Origin: Luidia sarsii | Lineage: Eukaryota > Echinodermata > Asteroidea > Paxillosida > Luidiidae | Assembly: GCA_949987565.1 (NCBI GenBank) | Contig: OX465104.1 | Location: 13,756,241 to 13,820,240 of the forward strand | Length of the DNA: 64,000 nt | Direction of reading: 5' to 3' | Shown: positions 24,238 through 33,800 of the stretch, one piece after another | Layout of the letters: every line of letters starts with the position of its first letter | How positions within the stretch are numbered: the first letter of the stretch is position 1 | Made by a program: the position numbers and the translations under genes | The notes under the pieces: model-generated | Told to the model about the DNA's origin: nothing | The model's input: only the letters and a program-made list of their open reading frames with translations | Database searches by the model: none

Positions 24238-24306
24238 ATCAATGACGTTCATTGTCCCTCAAAAGACTAGACATGTAACTCCTCGGATGTGAACATGTAC
24301 ATGTAA

Positions 24307-24842
24307 AGCCGCGTCCGCACTGGACTTAAAATGGGTAAACTAACCGAGCAAATGGGTAAATTGACCATTTTAAATCCAGTGCGGACAGCCAGAAAGTTTT
24401 CCTCCCAGGTAACTTACCCGACTCCAGTGGGTAGTTTAACCGACCAACTTCTGCCCGGTTAAATTGACCAGGTCAGTTTAACCGAGCCGAAAAGTCCAAT
24501 CCGGACACGACGTCTCGGTAAACGACTCGGTAAAAAACCACATCCGGCGCCCCGCATTGCCAGAGGCCCTAAATACCACGTGACGTGCCATGGTCCCAAT
24601 ACAACAATGTTGTTTACTTTTCGAGCAGGGTTGACGTGTCGTAGTTTTATGGTATTTACATCCAGTGAAAGGTCACCACCATAGCGCCCTCTTGCGTTTA
24701 TACGCGCCAGTCGGTTAGTTTTACTGCGTCGTCTCGGTTAGTTTACCCGAGTCGAAAGTCCAAGTGCGGACGCCGGGAAGATTTACCCATTGGAATGTTA
24801 CCCACGGGCTCGGTAAAAAATAAGTCCAGTGCGGACGCGGCT
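24307..24842 (+). mobile_element. Family-A MITE, complete, TAA target duplication
   Basis: TAA at 24304-24306 and 24843-24845 flank a 536-bp element. Its ends are AGCCGCGTCCGCACTGGACT and, inverted, AGTCCAGTGCGGACGCGGCT. The interior is a mosaic of short inverted motifs. The paralogous segment at about 25040-25090 keeps the same flanking sequence with one TAA and no element (GAACATGTAAAGTCCCC), an empty site. A 3-bp TAA duplication fits the PIF/Harbinger superfamily (known 3-bp TWA preference). No transposase is encoded. Confidence 0.92.
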
Positions 24843-25110
24843 TAAGAGTCCCCACTTATCCCTTTAGACTGAAGGGCAAGGCTCTCTCCCTCTCTCTCTC
24901 TCAAGTCTCAATATGTCTTTCTTATCCTGACAAAGGAGGATATTCGACATGCTTGCAGAGTGAGAGATGAGGATTCTGAACTAATGCTCCATCAATAACA
25001 TTCATTGTCCCTCTGAAGTCTATACTTGTAACTCCTCAGATATGAACATGTAAAGTCCCCTCTTCTCCCTTTAGACTGAAGGGCAAGGCTCTCCTGCTCT
25101 TGCTCTCTCT
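24843..25110. repeat. Copy 3 of the local segmental repeat, with empty site
   Basis: Same block order as at 23155-23400 (AAGGGCAAGGCTCTC, GACAAAGGAGGATATTC, GAGATGAGGATTCTGAAC, CATTCATTGTCCCTC, ACTCCTCAGATATGAACATG). It then shows the uninterrupted MITE target. Confidence 0.8.
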
Positions 25111-25414
25111 TTCTTTCCCTCACTGCAAATGCAGTGCCACCTCCTGATGGCTGGGTGTGACTACCTTATTAATATTCATGATGACCAGTACACCTTCTAT
25201 GTCCACTGTTCCCATGCAGTAATAAGTAAACCAAGGCTTTGTAGGTCACAGGGCTGTCTCATCACTTCACACCGGGCCACTTTTCATTGCTCATGATCAC
25301 CTCTTTTCAGCTTTCTTTTCCAATGTGTCGCCCTGGCTTTGTGAAATTTATCCCTGAAATAAAAACAAAAAAACACCTTACCGATTGTGAATTTTTATGA
25401 CTGAGATATTGGTG
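25111..25414. other. Unclassified non-coding stretch
   Basis: No gene or repeat recognised, apart from a short GGCTTTGTGAAATTTATCCC patch at 25338 that recalls a family-D end. Confidence 0.5.
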
Positions 25415-25646
25415 AGGTGCAGTGGTCGAACAGTTTCAGGCATTCGCCTGCAGTGCAGAAGGTTGCTGGTTCGAATCCCGCTCAGACCAGAAGCAGGGGA
25501 ACCTCTCTCTGTCCGCCCAGCAGCGAATGAGTATACGTGCACCTAGCTCTCTTGACTCTAGATCTGGAGATAGGTTGAAAAGGCGGCGAGATAAGGAACT
25601 GGCCACCCTACCTCATCAATGTTGTGGCCTTGTAAATGTGCTTCTC
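25415..25646 (+). mobile_element. tRNA-derived SINE (family S2)
   Basis: A tRNA-like head at about 25416-25490 with A-box-like GTGGTCGAACAGTTTCAGGC and B box GGTTCGAATCCC, followed by a non-tRNA body (TCTCTCTGTCCGCCCAGCAG, AAAGGCGGCGAGATAAGG, CCACCCTACCTCATCAATG, TTGTGGCC). The head is at the 5' end, the usual SINE layout and unlike S1. It directly adjoins the MITE at 25650. Not a functional tRNA gene: the cloverleaf is not maintained. Confidence 0.8.
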
Positions 25647-25649
25647 TAA

Positions 25650-26194
25650 AGCCGTGTTCGCATTGGACTTGATTTTGTAAGAAGTTTCCGCGAGACACTC
25701 ATAACATTCCATTGCGGTAACTCTTACGGGCGTCCACGCTGGATTAATTTGGGCTGACGGTAAGTCATAAACTCTGCACTGGTAGTCTCATGAGGGCGCC
25801 CTATTGTTGACCTTTTAACCCGACAACGGATGTTAATGACATTGTGAGTGGCGCAAGATCACCTCTAGCTGTGAGTGTGATGCGACTCTCGCGCGCGAAT
25901 AGTACCATAGGTCACTGGGATCTGACATGGCGGATGTCACGTGACTACATTGTAAGTTTTACTTGACAATACCTGTCCGCACTGGACTTTTCAGCGACGT
26001 AAAACTAACAACGTAACTCTTCAGCTACCCAGTTGGCCCTGTACGACTTACCGCTGCGGAGGTAAAACTTACAATCGACGTCCGACACTTGACAATTTGG
26101 GAAGTCTTCCGGCCGTCCGCATTGGACGTAATTTGGTAAAACTGACAAGAGTCTCCGTAAGAGTTACCCAAATAAGTCCAATGCGGACAGGGGT
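25650..26194 (+). mobile_element. Family-A variant MITE, TAA target duplication
   Basis: TAA at 25647-25649 and 26195-26197 flank a 545-bp element starting AGCCGTGTTCGCATTGGACT and ending AAGTCCAATGCGGACAGGGG. Internal copies of GTCCGCACTGGACTT and GTCCGCATTGGACG are present. Differs from the 24307 type in the body (ACTCTTACGG, GTAAAACTTAC motifs) but shares end logic and target length. Confidence 0.88.
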
Positions 26195-27839
26195 TAATAT
26201 GGCACATCCCCGTCACAGTATCACGGGGCATCCTTTACCTTTTAAAAATTATCGATCCAGGTTTTGTTCATATTTTAATCGATAATCGGGCGTGCCTAGC
26301 CATTGCCCAGCATCTGTGCTGGAAGGACTGCTGAGTGGCTCTCAGCTCTTTCGCAGTTCTCTCTCTCTCTCTTTCTCTCCAAGGCCTCAGGACAGCCTGT
26401 CCAATCATCTCCCTGCCAGCATCTGACAGTTTCCGACCTTCATGACTCCTTATCATAAAAGACTGAGGGAGGTTGGGTGTGTACGTGTGCATGTGTGGAG
26501 GGAGGGAGGGAGGGAGGGAGGGGGGGGGGTCATTTTCCAAGAACTTCCATCTTAAAGGGAGATCCGGGTAGGCTGGGGAGAGCTGCTGACATTATACGCC
26601 TGCCTGCCCTGGCTGTTTTGTTTAACAAATATACCAAAAGGGCGGGAACAAAAAATCCCCCCCCAAAAAAAAAAAAAAAAAAAAAAAACCTCTCAGGAAT
26701 GCACGAGTTGTTTGATAACAGGAGACAGATGGAATTTATTTTCATATTTTAAAAGCCAAACTTCCGGAACCACCACCCTACCCGGTTTCAGCTGGTGGCA
26801 GGCTCAAGTTGCCTGGATACAAATAAATAGTCAACTGGCCCTCAGTGCCTGTGGTTTTTCTCCACTCTTCCCAATTGGGAGATTAAGAAGCCTCTCTTTC
26901 GGTCCTGGGTATTCTTCGTTTTTATATTTTCGGAAGGATGCTGGCTGCAGGCTGTGCTTCATGCAGCTGATTATTGCTTTTGGACAAAACTTGTCACTGT
27001 CACTTCATCAGCCGTCACGTGACACAAGATTAAAGTTGCGGTTTTCTCAAAAGGTTTTGTACATGATTTTTTTTTGTCAACCATACAATTTACTGCTTCC
27101 CTGCAATCAGACATGGTTCCATTTGATCATCAGCCTCAGGTGGTCTTCAAACAAATATGTCCGGGTTACATTATCATGTGTCACGTGACATTAAAGCTGC
27201 ATTATTTTTAACTGATTCAATTGTTTGAAGTTCATATTGCTTCAGGTTGAAACTTTGCTTGAGTTTAGAACCGGCAATATTAAAGGTGAAATCTAACCGA
27301 CATGATTTTCACTTCACGGTCAAACCTTGCTAACATTTTCACTTGAACATTTCTACATGCATGCCATTAATTTATGCACTGCAAAGCAGGTTGTGTTTGT
27401 CCACAAACACCTTTCTAGTTTTCTGTGTGTTTGGGGTTTTTTTGGGGGGGTGGGGGGAATCCTTGGTTAATTTGTTTTGACTTCTGTGAAGATCTTGGCA
27501 AATGGTTAATTGAGTGCAATGGAGTGGAATTGGGACGGGAATGGGGGGAGGGGGTTGATTTTTGCTGAAATTGTAGCTTGTTTTGCTTGGATTGGGCTTG
27601 TCATAACATACTGCATAGGGACAGGTGCATGAGGGGTGGCTTGCTGGGGGTAGGGGTGGGGGAGTGCCAGCAAGACCAATTTGTATGGGGGATGTCTGGC
27701 ACAGAGGGAGGGCTGAGCGAGTGAGAGAGAGAGAGAGGGGGGAGGGGGTGGTGGGGTGTTTGGATGGGACTGGCTGTGGAACATTGCCAATGGACCGGCA
27801 GGGAGATGAGGGTTGGGAGTGATGGTGCATGTTGGATGG
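26195..27839. other. Unclassified, with GGGA microsatellite and a C8-A24 run
   Basis: A short GGGA tract at 26500-26530 and C8 followed by about 24 A at 26657-26688. GTCACGTGACA followed by TTAAAG-like sequence occurs near 27015 and again near 27180, a short direct repeat about 165 bp apart. The 158-codon frame at 26712-27188 lacks domains and splice support. G-rich from 27430. Confidence 0.5.
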
Positions 27840-28645
27840 GGTGAGATGGGATCAGGTTGGGTGGGGTGGGATGGGATCAGGTTGGGTGGGATGAGATGGG
27901 ATCAGGTTGGGTGGGGTGGGATGGGTTCAGGTTGGGATGGGATCAGGTTGGGTGGGATGGGATCAGGTGGGATGGGGTGAGATGGGATCAGGTTGGGATG
28001 GGATCAGGTTGGGTGGGATGGGATCAGGTAGGATGGGGTGAGATGGGATCAGGTTTGGATGGGATGAGATGGGATCAGGTGGGATGGGATGGGATCTGGT
28101 GGGATGGGATCGGGTGGGATGGGGTGAGATGGGATCAGGTTGGGATGGGATCAGGTTGGGTGGGATGGGATCAGGTGGGATGGGGTGAGATGGGATCAGG
28201 TTGGGTGGGATGAGATGGGATCAGGTGGGATGGGATGGGATCTGGTGGGATGGGGTAAGATGGGATCAGGTTGGGATGGGATCAGGTTTGGTGGGATGGG
28301 ATCAGGTGGGATGGGGTGAGATGGGATCAGGTTGGGTGGGATGGGATCAGTTGGGATGGGGTGAGATGGGATCAGGTTGGGATGGGATCAGGTTTGGTGG
28401 GATGGGATCAGGTGGAATGGGGTGAGATGGGATCAGGTTGGGTGGGATGAGATGGGATCAGGTGGGATGGGATGGGATCTGGTGGGATTGGATCGGGTTG
28501 GGTGGGATGGGATCGGGTGGGATGGGGTGAGATGGGATCAGGTTGGGTGGGGTGGGATGGGTTGAAGTGGGATGGGATGGGATGGGATCAGGTTGGATGG
28601 AGTGGGATGGGATGAGATTTAATGCGATGGGATGAGATGGGGTAA
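27840..28645. repeat. G-rich GGGAT/GGTTG minisatellite, about 800 bp
   Basis: Plus-strand array built on 5-bp steps (GATGG, GATCA, GGTTG, GGTGG) in units of about 15-35 bp, for example GGGATGGGATCAGGTTGGGT. Frequent GGG triplets at short spacing make G-quadruplex formation possible. Frames of Gly/Trp/Asp repeats are artefacts. Confidence 0.95.
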
Positions 28646-29469
28646 GATTGGGTGGAATGTGATATGGGATTGGTTACTTTGGATGGGGATCAGATGTGGT
28701 AGGGTTAGCTGGAAAAGGATAGGATGAGACAGGATTGGTTGGGGTGTGATGGGATTGGGCTAGTTAGGAGGGGAATTAGATGTTGAAGGGTTAGATGGAA
28801 TTGGAAGGGATGCAATGAGATGTGATTCAGTGGAGATGGGCATGGATTTGGTGAGACGTGAGATGACATGGGGCTGGGCTGAGATGGAATAGAGTGTGAT
28901 GGAAGGGGTTGGGTATTGATAGAATGGAGGGATGGCTTGGATTGGTGTGGATAGAATTAACGCAAGAGGAGGATATGAAAGGGAGGGTTGGTGCGCTTGG
29001 CTAAAATACACAAAGGACTATAAAGGACTGGATTGGGTTGTGCTGATTACAATTGATTTCGATGTCTTTACGCAAGTTTTAAAAAATTTACCCCCAACAA
29101 TATTGTAACACCCTGCGTTTTTTCTGAACCACTGCTTCCTGAAAGGAAACATATGCATGATTTCCCAATCAATACCATCAATTCATAGAAATTCCGTGCA
29201 TGCTGTTCAATATTCCAAACCCAATCAATACGACCGCCTTTCTGAGAAAGCTGCGATCGGTATCGCAGCCCGAACATCACGTCCGGCAATCAATAACTAG
29301 CGTAAACAATGAAAATCGTTGAATAATGATAAAAATGATTTTAAGGAAATCCCAGAAAGGGACTGTATTGGGGCTGCTAGATTCTGAAGCATGCAATCAG
29401 GTCCTATGCTGTTTTGGGGTGGTTTTTTTTTTAGAATTTGGAAAATTTGGAAAAATGGCAACCATTACA
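28646..29469. other. Decayed array edge and unclassified DNA
   Basis: 28646-28960 is a degenerate continuation of the GGGAT-type repeat. 28960-29469 shows no feature. Confidence 0.55.
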
Positions 29470-29645
29470 TGCATACAGCAGTTAATGGTTGAATTGCTTC
29501 TGACTGGCACCCCCACCTCGAGTAGTTGACTATTTGGGAAGCTACCATCTAAGGGCTGGATAGCTCCCACGGGAAGAGCGCTGACCATGCAAACCATGTT
29601 TTTCTTTTCCCCATAAAAATTTCCAATAATTTTTCATTGATTTGT
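29470..29645 (+). mobile_element. S1 SINE, B box lost
   Basis: GCAGTTAATGGTTGAATTGC, CACCCCCACCTCGAGTAGTTG, TTTGGGAAGCTACCATCTAA and GGGCTGGATAGCTC are present, followed by GAAGAGCGCTGACCATGC. The B box is deleted and the tail (TTTTTCTTTTCCCC) follows immediately. Confidence 0.75.
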
Positions 29646-30070
29646 TGAAAAAAAAATTGGGTTTAATGTTGTTGTTTTTTTGGTTAATTTATTGTAAGTT
29701 GGTGTGAGACCATGCACATCCCACTCACTGCCCTTCCACCTGAGAGCTCGGGATGTAATAAGAATGAGGTCGGGACCTTGCTACACGGTATTCGCCAAGT
29801 GCATATGTATCAGGGTTCAGTGCACTCTTTACAGCGTGCATTTATTTCAAAAAATTTAGAAGCTTCTAAGTGAATTGTGAGGGTAGGGTGCACAATAAGA
29901 GTGGGGGCTCCTCAATGTTAAAAGTGTTAACAACTGCTGGTAGTCTTTCCAGGAAAGTCCCTTAAAAAATGTTCTGAAGCAAGCAAACAAGGCTCCCTTA
30001 TATTAATAGGGCTCCACATGGTTTCTGAGCTGGGCTGTGCCGCTACATTTGTGCCTTGCACGCTGCTTGC
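29646..30070. other. Unclassified non-coding stretch
   Basis: No feature recognised. Confidence 0.5.
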
Positions 30071-30258
30071 ATAGTATGCTGTTGACACTCGGTTGACACT
30101 TTTGGAAACTCCCGGTCAGCACTTTGTTGGGACCCGGTTAACACTTTGTTGCAGCTTGGTTGATTCTCTGGGAACACTTGGTGGACACTTTGTAACAATT
30201 CCTGCCCCTTGGTTGATATTTGGTTTCCACCAAGTTAGTAGTGTGGCTCTGACTCTTT
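30071..30258. repeat. Degenerate TTGACACTTTGTTG minisatellite, left part
   Basis: Loose repeats of GGTTGACACTTT and CACTTTGTTGGGA/CACTTTGTTGCAG with a spacing of about 25-30 bp. The same motif resumes at 30920-31035 on the far side of the MITE at 30259-30916. Confidence 0.65.
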
Positions 30259-30916
30259 AGCCGCGTTTCCACTGGACTTGAATTTAACCGAGACGATGGT
30301 TAAATTTCTAATAGTCAAATTTGACCGTCGTTCCCACTTGGACTTTAGAGTCGGTCAAATTTAACTGAGACGATGGTTAAAGTATCCGAGCTGGCAATGT
30401 AACGGCTCATGAAGGTCAAGTGTCAGCCGGATACACAATGTACGTGTGTACATTTAGCGTGTGATACGAAGCAGATGCTGTGCACAGTGCATGTATGTGT
30501 TACGTCTTAGGCCGGATGTGGTTTTTTACCGAGTCGCGTTTAACCGAGTGGTGCGTTTCCACTGGACTAATCGGCTCGGTTAAACTTACCTGGTCACTTT
30601 TACTGGGCAGAGGTTGCTCGGTAAAAGTAACCATTGGACTCGGTTAAAGTAACCGAGAGAAATTTGACTGGGCCGTTTCCACTGGACTTATTTTGGTCAA
30701 AGTAACCATCGTCTCGGTTACTTTAACCAAAATAAGTCCAGAGGTGATATACAAAAATGTTGCAAACTGCTTACTGACTAAAATTACCAAAATGTAAATC
30801 TAAAATTTAGTGGGCCTGACGTTTCGATCCTAGCAGGACCTTTGAGAAAGGTCCTGCTAGGATCGAAACGTCAGGCCCACTAAATTTTACAAAATAAGTC
30901 CAGTGGAAACACAGCT
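30259..30916 (+). mobile_element. Family-A MITE, TTT flanks, with nested hairpin element
   Basis: TTT flanks at 30256-30258 and 30917-30919. Ends are AGCCGCGTTTCCACTGGACT and, inverted, AGTCCAGTGGAAACACAGCT. The interior repeats AACCGAGACGATGGTTAAA-like motifs in both orientations. A 148-bp hairpin element (30742-30889) is inserted close to the right end and carries its own 14-bp target duplication. Without it the MITE is about 496 bp. Confidence 0.85.
30742..30889 (+). mobile_element. Family-H hairpin retroelement, 14-bp target duplication
   Basis: The 14-bp CAAAATAAGTCCAG occurs on both sides (30728-30741 and 30890-30903), duplicating host MITE sequence. The insert starts AGGTGATATACAAAAATG, has AAACTGCTTACTGACTAAAA, and ends in a 42-bp perfect inverted repeat (30802-30843 with 30847-30888) separated by the 3-base loop GAG. 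Within the stem are GACGTTTCGATCC and GGTCCTGCTAGGATCG. A duplication of this length suggests target-primed or endonuclease-type retrotransposition rather than a DNA transposon. It encodes no protein. Confidence 0.85.
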
Positions 30917-30919
30917 TTT

Positions 30920-31275
30920 GCCGAATGTTGACACTGTGGACAAACTGTTGTCCCATACTCTTGGGTTAACACCTTGCCCACACTGTTTCAACATTTGCTG
31001 AACACTTTGTTGACACAAGGATAACACTCTTTATTGCTTCCTTGGTGACACATGAGGCCTTTTCACAATATTTCTGCTTCGAACCGTGTTGAAACCAACC
31101 CAGATCTGCCCCGGTTCAGCCTGGGTTGTTTTCGACACGGATCGTAGAGACGCAACGTTCACACTGTTCATGACGCAAACCGGCCCGCTGCGTGGACCCG
31201 TGCAACGTTCAATCCGGATACCGCCCTGTGTATTCACTCTACGAATTCTCAACACGGTTCGGTGAACACGGTTCG
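30920..31275. repeat. Right part of TTGACAC repeat and a foldback fragment
   Basis: 30920-31035 continues the degenerate TTGACACTTTGTTG-type repeat. 31065-31275 has short inverted motifs (TTCGAACCGTGTTGAAACC, GGGTTGTTTTCGACACGG, CAACACGGTTCGG), probably another MITE fragment. Confidence 0.55.
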
Positions 31276-31749
31276 GTAAAAGTAACCATTTGGCTCGGTT
31301 TAAGTAACCGAGAGGAAATTTAACTGGGCCAATTCCACTGGACTTAAAGGGATAACACAAAATTGGTCGAGGTAAAAGAATAGCATCCATACATTGTCTG
31401 ATCCAACATATGCATGAAATAGCACAACTGTAAAAATTTCAGCTCAATCCACCAACCGAGTCTCGAGAAAATAGGGAAAACTGTTTCATTTGTTTTGCGA
31501 AAATGTGTAGATCTGGGGGTGAGACTTAAACAATTTCTTTACTATTTTCTCCAAAAATTGTAGGCAGAAATGTTTCAGTGCCAGGTTTCTACTATAACCA
31601 TCTTTAAACTGTACATGTATATGTTTCATGTAAATCTGTGAACATTTCTGTTTTTCGATCTTACCAATGTTGTGCATGGGCTTTAAAATGGGAAAAGAAA
31701 CCATCGTCTCAGTTACTTTGACCAAAATAAGTCCACTGGAATCGCAGCT
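31276..31749 (+). mobile_element. Family-A MITE, left end lost, with nested MITE
   Basis: GGTAAAAGTAACCATTTGGC to CCACTGGACTTAA, interrupted by the family-C element at 31348-31682, then ACCATCGTCTCAGTTACTTTG and AATAAGTCCACTGGAATCGC to the AGCTTTT end. The left terminal repeat is not found. Confidence 0.7.
31348..31682 (+). mobile_element. Family-C MITE, TTAA target duplication, nested
   Basis: TTAA at 31344-31347 and 31683-31686. Starts AGGGATAACACAAAATTGG and ends CCAATGTTGTGCATGGGCT (335 bp). The host family-A consensus reads ACTTAAAATGGG at this point, giving the undisrupted target. piggyBac-type by target duplication. Confidence 0.85.
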
Positions 31750-31984
31750 TTTGCAGCCACATTTTGGTTGCACACATGACCTCCTTGCTCGAATCTCAGT
31801 GGACACCTCTATGTCAGTGTCACTGTGCCTCTCTGCACTCTGTAAACACTCTGATGACGTCATCTTGTAACAAAATCCTGGAGCAAATTGTTAACAAGAT
31901 GCCTTCGGACACATTCCTTCCACTGAAGGCAGGTCACACGTCACAGCTTTCCCGGAGCTACCAAGATAAATAAGTAGTAGATAT
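31750..31984. other. Unclassified spacer
   Basis: No feature recognised between the MITE and the SINE. Confidence 0.5.
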
Positions 31985-32180
31985 AGGGCAGTTAATAGTT
32001 GAATTGCTTCTGACACTGGCACCCCCACCCCGGCAAAGACTAGCTGACTATTAGGGAAGGCCACTATCTAAGGGCTGGATGGCTCAGATGGAAGAGCACT
32101 TGGGTTCAAGTCCCAGTCCAGTCAAAGTTTTTCTTTGCCAATTTTTCCAAAACTTCCCAGTCAGTTTTTCCTTTGTTTGG
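31985..32180 (+). mobile_element. S1 SINE, anticodon arm deleted
   Basis: GGCAGTTAATAGTTGAATTG, CACCCCCACCCCGGCAAAGA, GGGCTGGATGGCTCAGATGG and GGGTTCAAGTCCCAGTCCAG are in order, but the anticodon arm between A and B boxes is missing. The tail TTCCCAGTCAGTTTTTCCTT is kept. Confidence 0.85.
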
Positions 32181-33127
32181 TTGAACTTGAAGAGAAGTGT
32201 TGGAAATGTTACCTGTTTTATTTAACTTTTTGGTTTTCCATATGTGTGTGTATGTGGGGGGCGGTAGTGTTTCTGTTTTATGATGGAGTAGGATGTGTGC
32301 GAGGCAGGACTGTCCATGGAATGTACTCGTATTACACACAATTCATCACAGGCAGGCAGTAGAGTCTTGTCATGTGACCTTGAGACTTTGGCATGCGTAT
32401 TAAGCGGAGGTGTTTTTCGCGGAAACATCCTCGGGCTGTGTTACTTGACACAGCCATAATGCAACCCCTGTGCGTGAAACAAAATGATTGAATCAGATTA
32501 AATCGCCTCCTAGGCCAAAGTACTTTTGGGCTTTTCTTTTTCATTTCCCTGCCCCCCTGCCTGCACTCACGGACTTGCGTCAGCATCGGTATGTTGCTGC
32601 TGTTGAAAAACCCTTATGCAGCTCATGTACATTGCAGTGTCGTTGAGTGGCTTTTGGTTACAAATTGGATAGGGCTCCGTGCATTGAATCACCAGCGTTT
32701 CAGCCTCAGGGACGACCAAGGGGAAGGTGAGGGGGGCTGCCTATTTCTTCTCCCATGTGGGTTAAACCCCTACAGTAACTCGACATTCCCCGGGAACATT
32801 TCCTGGCCCTCTACAAAACAATCTATCCAGTTAATTACGCACCGTCTGTTAAGTATCCGTGGAATTGAGCGTGTTGCACGTTCTATCAGTCATCAGTTGA
32901 ACTTGGATCCCCAATCGGTGGGTCCTGTCAAGCCAGGCAGACAGATGTGTCATTTACGGAGATTAACCCTTTTTCTTTCTTTTTTCTTCTTTTTTTTCTT
33001 GTTATTTGATTTGTTTTTCTCTCTCTCTGTAATGCAAACATCTGGCAGTTGCTTGTCAGAAATTATCGGGTATTTAATCCAGGCTGATCCCTGCCTGTGG
33101 GGCTTGCCTGGGGATTCGGGGAATTGT
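32181..33127. other. Unclassified non-coding stretch
   Basis: No gene supported. TG-rich at 32245-32260 and T-runs at 32970-33005. The 191-codon frame starting at 32591 ends in the CCTG array and has no domain. Confidence 0.5.
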
Positions 33128-33166
33128 TTGCTCCCTGCTTGCCTGCCTGCCTCCCTGCCTGCCTGA

Positions 33167-33213
<47 letters not shown>

Positions 33214-33381
33214 CTTGCCTGCCTGCCTCCCTGCCTGCCTGACTGCCTGCCTGCCTGCCTGACTGCCTGCCTGCCTGCCTCCCTGCCTGCCTGCCTGCCT
33301 GACTGCCTGCCTCCCTGCCTCTCTGCCTGCCTGCCTGCCTGCCTTGCCTGCCTGTCTGCCTGCCTCCCTGCCTCCCTGACT

Positions 33382-33421
<40 letters not shown>

Positions 33422-33486
33422 TGCCTGCCTGCCTGCCTGCCTGCCTCCCTGCCTGCCTGCCTGCCTCCCTGCCTGCCTCCCTGACT

Positions 33487-33530
<44 letters not shown>

Positions 33531-33800
33531 TGCCTGCCTCCCTGCCTCCCTGACTCCCTGCCTGCCTGCCTGCCTCCCTGCCTGCCTCCCTGCCTCCCTG
33601 CCTCCCTGCCTCCCTGCCTCCCTGCCTCCCTGCCTCCCTGCCTCCCTGCCTCCCTCTCTCCCTGCCTCCCTGCCTCCCTGCCTCCCTCCCTCCCTCCCTG
33701 CCTCCCTCCCTCCCTGCCTCCCTCCCTCCCTGCCTCCCTCCCTCCCTGCTTCCCTCCCTGCTTCCCTCGCCCCTCCCTCCCTCCCTCCCCCTCCTCCCTC
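33128..33800. repeat. CCTG/CCTC tetranucleotide array
   Basis: About 670 bp. Left two thirds mostly CCTG with ACTG, CTTG and CCTC interruptions; right third grades into CCTCCCTG and CCTCCCTC. Frames of 273-298 codons (Cys/Leu/Pro/Ala or Gly/Arg/Gln) are artefacts of a 4-bp unit. Confidence 0.95.
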
